In this document: piece by piece, positions 40,604-45,126 of the stretch
Layout of the letters: each line of letters begins with the position of its first letter
Position numbering within the stretch: the first letter of the stretch is position 1
Assembly (NCBI GenBank): GCA_910589045.1
Contig: CAJUSH010000001.1
Coordinates: 165,955 to 211,080 of the forward strand
From: an uncultured Eubacterium sp.
GTDB taxonomy: Bacteria > Bacillota_A > Clostridia > Lachnospirales > Lachnospiraceae
Direction of reading: 5' to 3'
DNA: 45,126 nt
Program-made: the position numbers and the translations under genes
Notes under the pieces: generated by a model
Seen by the model: the letters and a program-made list of their open reading frames with translations, nothing else
The model's database searches: none
Told to the model about the DNA's origin: nothing

Positions 40604-41274
40604 TTTTGACTCACCTCCGTTAAATGGCCGTCCACAATGTTGAAACGGCGGGATGCCATTGCCGCAATACGGGCGTCGTGCGTGATTACCACCAGTGTTT
40701 TGTGCAGCTTTTCACACAGCGTGGTGAGCATCCGCATCACCTCTGCCCCGCTTTTGCTGTCGAGATTTCCGGTTGGCTCATCCGCAAAGATAATGTCCGG
40801 CTTCGCGACGAGTGCCCGGGCAATCGCAACACGCTGCTGCTGGCCGCCGGAAAGCTCGTGGGGCAGGTGTAAAAGGCGGCCTTCGATGCCCAGATAGCCC
40901 GCGATTTTGTGCAGGTAATCGTCGTCCGGCTGGCGTTTGTCCAGCAGCAGCGGCATGGAAATGTTTTCCTGTGCGGTGAGCACCGGAAGCAGATGGAACT
41001 GCTGGAAGATAAATCCGATTTTCCTGCGGCGGAAGGCGGACAGCTCCCGGTCGCTGCCGTGATGGATATCGGTGCCCTCGTAGAGCACCTGCCCCTGGCT
41101 TGGTGCATCAAGGCCGCTTATGATGTGGAGCAGCGTGCTCTTGCCTGAACCGGACGGCCCCATGATGGAGATAAAGTCGCCGCCGTTGATGGTGAGGCTT
41201 GCATGGTCCAAGGCGACCACCCGGCTTTCGCCGGTGCCGTAGATTTTTGAAATGTCATTGATTTGAATTTGCAT
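40600..41274 (-). CDS. MacB-type ABC exporter ATP-binding protein
   Basis: A 224-residue ATPase: Walker A GPSGSGKST, Q loop FQQFHLLP, signature LSGGQQQR, Walker B IIFADEPTGNLD, H loop VVITHD. The pattern is the LolD/MacB/BceA subclass that pairs with FtsX-type permeases. ATG 41274 is chosen: AAGGAG is 8 bases upstream; GTG 41283 has no room for a ribosome site. Its 5' leader (~140 bases) begins at a promoter with a direct-repeat operator that is shared with the response regulator gene. Confidence 0.95.
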   Translation of the reverse strand: MQIQINDISKIYGTGESRVVALDHASLTINGGDFISIMGPSGSGKSTLLHIISGLDAPSQGQVLYEGTDIHHGSDRELSAFRRRKIGFIFQQFHLLPVLTAQENISMPLLLDKRQPDDDYLHKIAGYLGIEGRLLHLPHELSGGQQQRVAIARALVAKPDIIFADEPTGNLDSKSGAEVMRMLTTLCEKLHKTLVVITHDARIAAMASRRFNIVDGHLTEVSQK

Positions 41275-41423
41275 AAGATACACTCCTTATCTGTGATATG
41301 ATCGGCAGACGCCCGTTTTTTGCAGACCGCAGGCAGAGAATTTACTGCCGGACGGCGCAGCCTGGGCGGCTGCGATTTCTGGGAGCAGGGCCTGCAATTC
41401 TGCCCCGCTCTCATGATAAGAAG

Positions 41424-41456
41424 AGTGTAGAAGAGAAATCTCAAGAAATGCTCAAG
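41424..41456 (-). promoter_or_regulatory. Exporter promoter with direct-repeat response regulator site
   Basis: Read leftward: CTTGAGCATTTCTTGAGA (plus 41439-41456), 9 bases, then TACACT (plus 41424-41429). The 11-base-spaced CTTGAG direct repeat replaces a normal -35 box, as for OmpR-type activators. The same arrangement precedes the response regulator gene. No gene lies in the 41275-41496 gap. Confidence 0.75.
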
Positions 41457-41496
41457 CCTGCGGAAGATTTTGCAGGATACGCATCAGGAGCCGGTT

Positions 41497-42750
41497 TTAC
41501 CGGCACGGGTTTTGGGTGTTTAAGATCGCCCGGACGCATGCTCCGCCCCGGGGGATATTTTCGATTTCAACGGTACCGCCGTGCTTTTCGCAGAGCAGCT
41601 TACAGATGTAGAGCCCCATCCCGAAATGTGATGCATCCTCCACGCCCTTTTGAAACGGGCGGATTTGGTTTTTGAGCAGCTTTTCGGGAAAGCCGCCGCC
41701 GTCGTCCGTTACCTCAAGTACAAGGCACCGCTCTGTAACGGAAAGGGTTACCGACACATGCTGCCGGGCAAATCGCAGGGCGTTTGCGACGAGGTTTTCC
41801 GCGATCAGCAGCAGTGAGTTTTTATCCGCGCAGCGTGCCTGTGCGTGTTTGCCGGCCTGGGAATGATCCCGGCTGTCAGGCAGCTTTGCACCGCCGAATT
41901 TGTCTGCATCGCAGGAGGCGCCTTCCGTGCGGGCAGATTCCCCGTCACAGGAAGGGGTCCGGGCGCAGATAAAGGAAAGCTCTTTGCCGGAGTCCGCAGC
42001 CAGAAGGCACAGGGCATCCTCCAGCTCAGCGCTCAACTGGGGAAGCGTGAAGGGTGTCGGATCTAAGGGCAGCTGCTCCAGACGGCTCACGCTGCTCATA
42101 GTTTCTACATAGCGCTCCAGACGTTTTGTGTAGGTCTCGATTCGGGAGAGGTGTGAGAGGAGCGGTTCGTTGTCCCCGGCGCAGCGTTTTGCCATTTTTG
42201 CGGAGCCCTTCAAAACCGCGAGGGGATTCCTCAGATCGTGGGAGAACGCCGCATTGAGCCGTTTCTGCTCCTCCGCCTGCCGCCACAGCTTTTGGTTGTT
42301 GGCAAGAAGTGCCCTGCGCATCGTCTCAAATGCACCGCAGAGCGCGCCCAGCTCGTCAGGAGCCGCGGCTTCAACCGAAAAATCCAGATCATCTTCCATA
42401 ATGCGCGCTGTGGCATCCTTGAGAATTATTAAAGGCTTTTTTAATTTTAATCGATAAAACGAGAATACGGCACAAAGCAGTGCGCCGACAAAGAACAGCA
42501 CAGGCAGGGCGATTTGCGAGAAGGAGATCAGCTTGGACAGGTATGCCTGCTTCGGTTCGCCGGTAATGGCTGTTGGTTCGATTATATAGTCCTGATTTAC
42601 ATAAAGCATCATGTCCTCCGGAGCGTATATGACATTAAATTTTGCGTAGACCCAGAAAAGGAGCGCGGTGAGCAGCGCCGCGATGAGGATGCTGAGCAGG
42701 GTCAGCGAAAACAGGGATTTTTTCAGACTCATGCGTTTTAACCATTCCAT
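41497..42750 (-). CDS. Sensor histidine kinase of the exporter two-component system
   Basis: A 417-residue membrane kinase. Helices at ~13-35 and ~78-100 enclose a ~40-residue extracytoplasmic loop; HAMP follows (~105-155). HisKA has FSHDLRNPLAVLKG (His at about residue 190). The HATPase domain has LIAENLVANALRFA (N box), DDGGGFP and GMGLYICKLL. Between the strand before the N box (LSFICART) and KNSLLLI there is an unusual ~40-residue Ser/Gly/Asp/Lys-rich insert. ATG 42750 overlaps the regulator stop by 13 bases; the ribosome site is G-rich but not canonical. It phosphorylates the adjacent regulator. Confidence 0.9.
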   Translation of the reverse strand: MEWLKRMSLKKSLFSLTLLSILIAALLTALLFWVYAKFNVIYAPEDMMLYVNQDYIIEPTAITGEPKQAYLSKLISFSQIALPVLFFVGALLCAVFSFYRLKLKKPLIILKDATARIMEDDLDFSVEAAAPDELGALCGAFETMRRALLANNQKLWRQAEEQKRLNAAFSHDLRNPLAVLKGSAKMAKRCAGDNEPLLSHLSRIETYTKRLERYVETMSSVSRLEQLPLDPTPFTLPQLSAELEDALCLLAADSGKELSFICARTPSCDGESARTEGASCDADKFGGAKLPDSRDHSQAGKHAQARCADKNSLLLIAENLVANALRFARQHVSVTLSVTERCLVLEVTDDGGGFPEKLLKNQIRPFQKGVEDASHFGMGLYICKLLCEKHGGTVEIENIPRGGACVRAILNTQNPCR

Positions 42751-43412
42751 TTGTAGCCCACCCCCCAAACGGTTTCGATATAGCTGTGATCGGATATGGC
42801 GGCGAATTTGCCCCGTATTTTGCGGATATGTTCCATGATGGTGTCGCTGCTTCCGTCGCCGTCAAGCCCCCACACGATCTCATAGATGCGCTCCCGGTCG
42901 AATACCTGCCCGTCGTTGGAGGAGAGCAGCTCCACGATATCAAATTCCTTCCGCGAGAGAGCGACCGTTATTCCGCCGATGGATACCTCGCGTTTGGAGT
43001 AGTTGATGACCATGTCGGAGAAAAATTGCAGGATATGGTGCTGCTTCTGCCGGTTTTCACGCCGCAGGTGTGCCGTGATACGGGCACCGAGCTCATCGAT
43101 GTCGAAGGGCTTGACGATGTAGTCGTCCGCGCCTGCCTGAAAGCCTTTGATTTTATCGGAGGTTTCGATGCGCGCTGTCAGAAACAGAATCGGACAGGCG
43201 ATGTGGCTGCGGATCCGCTCGCAGACGGTTAAGCCGTCGAGATCCGGCATATTGATATCGAGCAGGACGAGGTCGGGATTTTTCGATGCCTGTCGGATGG
43301 CTTTTGCGCCGTCGCAGGCGGTGAGGACCAAATAGTCCTGCATTTCGAAGTAGCTTTTTAAGAGCTCTACAATGCCCGCTTCGTCGTCAACGATTAAAAT
43401 TTTTTCTTTCAT
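42738..43412 (-). CDS. OmpR family response regulator
   Basis: A 224-residue response regulator. The receiver (1-~118) has VDDE, the phosphoacceptor Asp in LVLLDINMP (residue ~52), Thr in FLTAR and Lys in IVKPFDID. The C-terminal winged helix (~128-224) has SRKEFDIVELLSSNDGQVFDRERIYEIVWG and the VWGVGYKW end. RBS AAGGGAGA is before ATG 43412. Its own promoter has the same direct-repeat element as the exporter promoter, so autoregulation and exporter control are both predicted. Confidence 0.96.
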   Translation of the reverse strand: MKEKILIVDDEAGIVELLKSYFEMQDYLVLTACDGAKAIRQASKNPDLVLLDINMPDLDGLTVCERIRSHIACPILFLTARIETSDKIKGFQAGADDYIVKPFDIDELGARITAHLRRENRQKQHHILQFFSDMVINYSKREVSIGGITVALSRKEFDIVELLSSNDGQVFDRERIYEIVWGLDGDGSSDTIMEHIRKIRGKFAAISDHSYIETVWGVGYKWNG

Positions 43413-43437
43413 ACAAAGTCTCCCTTCTATACAAAAA

Positions 43438-43470
43438 AGTATATCACATAATTCTCAAAAATTTCTCAAG
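43438..43470 (-). promoter_or_regulatory. Response regulator promoter with direct-repeat site
   Basis: Read leftward: CTTGAGAAATTTTTGAGA (plus 43453-43470), 9 bases, then TATACT (plus 43438-43443). The 18-base site matches the one in front of the exporter at 15 of 18 positions and stands at the identical distance from the -10 box. Confidence 0.75.
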
Positions 43471-43646
43471 TTTTGTGCCTGTATCGTCAGACCCGGCTCT
43501 CTTTTTTGTGCAGGGATAGAGAGGAAATTTTTGTGCCAAATTTTTATAATGATAAAGACAAAAGTAATCGGAGATCTTATAATGAGAAGGATGACGCGAT
43601 GTGCAGCAAGGGACGGCAGTGTTCTGCCGCGGCAAAGGAGGTACAA

Positions 43647-44495
43647 ATGGAGTGGGTGGAACGCTTAAATGAGAGCATGGCTTATATCGAAGCGCATTTG
43701 ACGGATGAAATTGACTATGGACAGCTTGCGCGGATTGCATGCTGCTCGACATATCACTTTCAGCGAATGTTCACGTATATGGCGGGGGTTACGCTGGCCG
43801 AGTATATCCGGAGGCGGAAAATGTCGCTGGCGGCGGTGGATCTGCAGGGCGGGAACGCGCGGATTATTGATATCGCGGACAAGTACGGCTATCAGTCGCC
43901 GACGGCGTTCAACCGGGCATTTCAGAGTATCCACGGGGTTGCGCCATCAGCCGTGAAAAGCGAAGGTGTATCCGTGAAATCCTATCCTCCGATTACATTC
44001 AGTATCGCAGTGAAAGGAGCTACCGAGATGAATTATCGAATTGAGAAAAGGGAAGCGTTTCGCATTGTAGGTATCTGTGCGCCGCTTCACAGGGAGCTGG
44101 AAAAAAATTTTGAGGTCGTGCCGGGCATGTGGGGCCGGGCGGCGGCGGACGGCACGGTGCAGCGGCTGGCAGGCATGATGGACATGGAGCCAAAGGGACT
44201 GCTCGGCGTGAGCGCCTGCGGAGACGAGGAGGAATGGAAGTACTGGATTGCGGTGGCGAGCAAACAGGAATGCGGTGACTTTGCGGAGTACACGGTTCCG
44301 GCGGCCACATGGGCGATCTTTTCCGGGGAGGGGACGAACCAGTCGATCCAGCAGATGGAGCAGCGCATCGTGACGGAATGGCTTCCCGGCTCGGGCTATG
44401 AGTATGGAAATGCGCCGGATATCGAGGTTTACCTCAATCCCGACCCGCAGAATGCGAAATATGAGGTGTGGATACCGGTGGTAAAGAAGCAGTAA
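43647..44495 (+). CDS. AraC family regulator with GyrI-like effector domain
   Basis: A 282-residue protein. The N-terminal ~100 residues form an AraC DNA-binding domain (LARIACCSTYHFQRMFTYMAGVTLAEYIRRRKM and IIDIADKYGYQSPTAFNRAFQSIHGVAP). Residues ~125-282 form a GyrI/SOUL-like small-molecule binding domain (YRIEKREAFRIVG, ending VYLNPDPQNAKYEVWIPV). This is the layout of Rob/BmrR-related multidrug-responsive regulators. ATG 43647 is set by AAAGGAGG; the longer frame from 43473 lacks a ribosome site. It is divergent from the two-component/exporter unit with ~180 bases between promoters, so cross-regulation is possible but not shown. Confidence 0.93.
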   Translation: MEWVERLNESMAYIEAHLTDEIDYGQLARIACCSTYHFQRMFTYMAGVTLAEYIRRRKMSLAAVDLQGGNARIIDIADKYGYQSPTAFNRAFQSIHGVAPSAVKSEGVSVKSYPPITFSIAVKGATEMNYRIEKREAFRIVGICAPLHRELEKNFEVVPGMWGRAAADGTVQRLAGMMDMEPKGLLGVSACGDEEEWKYWIAVASKQECGDFAEYTVPAATWAIFSGEGTNQSIQQMEQRIVTEWLPGSGYEYGNAPDIEVYLNPDPQNAKYEVWIPVVKKQ

Positions 44496-44505
44496 CGGAC
44501 CGACA

Positions 44506-44545
44506 CCCGCATCAGAGACGGTTCCATGCTGTGCGGGGTTTTAAT
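44506..44545 (+). terminator. First terminator after the AraC/GyrI regulator
   Basis: CCCGCA (44506-44511) pairs with TGCGGG (44532-44537), then GTTTT. The loop is long (20 bases), so strength is moderate. Confidence 0.5.
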
Positions 44546-44569
44546 TTCATATGAATCAGGCTATGTAGG

Positions 44570-44610
44570 GCAGCTCCCGAAATCCGCGGTGGTTTTGGGA
44601 AGCTGCTTTT
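44570..44610 (+). terminator. Second terminator after the AraC/GyrI regulator
   Basis: GCAGCTCCCGAAA (44570-44582) pairs with TTTTGGGAAGCTGC (44593-44606), with one mismatch and one bulge, followed by TTTT. Confidence 0.65.
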
Positions 44611-44670
44611 CTCAGACGGGCGAAGCCATGCACCGGACAGGCGCGGCAGTGCGTCTGCCGGGCGCGTGGT

Positions 44671-44784
44671 CTAGCCCTTGAACATCTGTTTATCGAACTC
44701 CGGATTGAAGTAGTAGAAGTTTTTGCAGTTGAGGCTGTCTTTTGTCATCTCCAATGCTTCACCGAAGCGGGAGGATTGAAGTAA
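44671..44784 (-). pseudogene. Possible 3' fragment of a lost gene
   Basis: On the minus strand a frame directly downstream of the toxin stop ends at TAG (plus 44671-44673). It reads LQSSRFGEALEMTK, then NCKNFYYFNPEFDKQMF, a protein-like composition with no start codon of its own. I do not recognise a family. It could be the tail of a gene whose front was removed when the toxin-antitoxin pair arrived, or a chance frame. Confidence 0.35.
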
Positions 44785-44786
44785 AT

Positions 44787-45020
44787 TTATTTGTTGATTT
44801 TCTGCATTTTCTTTATAATCGACTGCCAATACATGCGGTCTTTCAAGACCCGGATTACCGTAATGGTGGAATCCTCCACAACAAAGAAGATTAAATATGT
44901 ACTGTAAGGCTTGAAATAAATGCTCAATCCCTCAATCACATATCCCGTAGCTTCATAGCCTTTGGGAAAGGAATCCAGCTCTTTGATAGCCTTCTTGATC
45001 TTCTTTGGTTTGTCTGGCAT
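44787..45020 (-). CDS. RelE/ParE-type toxin, apparently N-terminally short
   Basis: A 77-residue protein with the C-terminal part of the RelE/ParE fold: FPKGYEATGYVIEG, then YSTYLIFFVVEDSTITVIRVLKDR and a basic YWQSIIKK end. Family members are usually 90-100 residues and begin with a strand and two helices that are mostly missing here. ATG 45020 shares one base with the upstream antitoxin stop (TAATG), so translation is coupled. RelE-type toxins cleave mRNA at the ribosome; ParE types poison gyrase; which applies is not decidable. Low-GC codon use contrasts with its neighbours and fits acquisition by transfer. Confidence 0.7.
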   Translation of the reverse strand: MPDKPKKIKKAIKELDSFPKGYEATGYVIEGLSIYFKPYSTYLIFFVVEDSTITVIRVLKDRMYWQSIIKKMQKINK

Positions 45021-45126
45021 TATATTTTGTCAATTTCCTCCCATGCTTCATCAATCGTATAAACATCGCCTTTTTTGAGGCTTCTGGCATGATGGTGGGT
45101 ACTTGACCATGCCCAATTAACAACTG
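45020..45126 (-). CDS. Antitoxin, C-terminal part only (window edge)
   Basis: The minus-strand frame ends with TAA at plus 45020-45022 and is open to the window edge. The visible end reads HHHARSLKKGDVYTIDEAWEEIDKI, an acidic C-terminus as expected for an antitoxin that binds a RelE/ParE toxin. The stop overlaps the toxin start. The DNA-binding part lies outside the window, so the antitoxin family cannot be named. Confidence 0.6.
   Translation of the reverse strand, partial: VVNWAWSSTHHHARSLKKGDVYTIDEAWEEIDKI

Noticed and set aside
43473..43646. Longer start of the AraC/GyrI regulator at 43473
   Set aside because: The extra 58 residues have no AraC-like pattern, and AAAGGAGG lies exactly before ATG 43647.

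Overview
The window looks like a chromosomal segment of an anaerobic Gram-positive Clostridia species, most likely Lachnospiraceae. The reasons are AGGAGG-type ribosome sites before almost every gene, classical TTGACA/TATAAT promoters, a class B sortase, a FeoA-FeoA-FeoB-FeoB-associated-protein iron operon, a CmpB-type (PF06541) membrane protein, LytTR, XRE and AraC regulators, lipoprotein ABC systems and moderately GC-rich codon use. No rRNA, tRNA, IS element, prophage or CRISPR array is visible. Taxonomy is an inference from gene content.

Region 1 (1-11402, all +) is a Ter-type stress module: the 3' part of a trypsin-like protease with a repetitive N-terminal region, YceG, TelA, three tandem TerD proteins, a PMCA-type calcium P-type ATPase, a HAD phosphatase, a fourth divergent TerD with a Gly-rich repeat tail, and an AIM24 protein. 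The set matches the Ter-dependent metal-sensing/stress systems described for bacteria. Region 2 (11421-15622) is ferrous iron uptake: a divergent DtxR/MntR-type regulator, two feoA genes, feoB and a 44-residue FeoB-associated Cys-rich protein that is easily missed. Paired operator-like sequences and tandem repeats lie around it.

Region 3 (15727-30165) is rich in signalling genes. It holds a c-di-GMP phosphodiesterase with a degenerate GGDEF domain, an HD-domain protein overlapping a CmpB-family membrane protein, a YvyF-like zinc-ribbon protein, a small unknown protein, an XRE regulator, a LytTR regulator whose receiver lacks the phosphoacceptor Asp, a sortase B, two hybrid histidine kinases (one with duplicated receivers), a MATE exporter, a YkgJ-type cysteine-cluster protein and a NUDIX hydrolase. 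Region 4 (30212-38053) has a lipoprotein on the minus strand, then divergent AraC and LacI regulators, then a sugar-type ABC importer (permease, double ATPase, permease, lipoprotein binding protein). LacI-type operator candidates precede lacI, the first permease gene and the binding-protein gene.

Region 5 (38129-43470, all -) is a two-component system followed by a MacB/FtsX-type ABC exporter. The response-regulator gene and the exporter each have a promoter with the same 18-base direct-repeat site placed exactly 9 bases upstream of the -10 box, which predicts a closed regulatory circuit. Region 6 (43647-45126) has an AraC/GyrI-like regulator, two terminators, a possible gene remnant, and a toxin-antitoxin pair cut by the window edge whose toxin looks N-terminally short.
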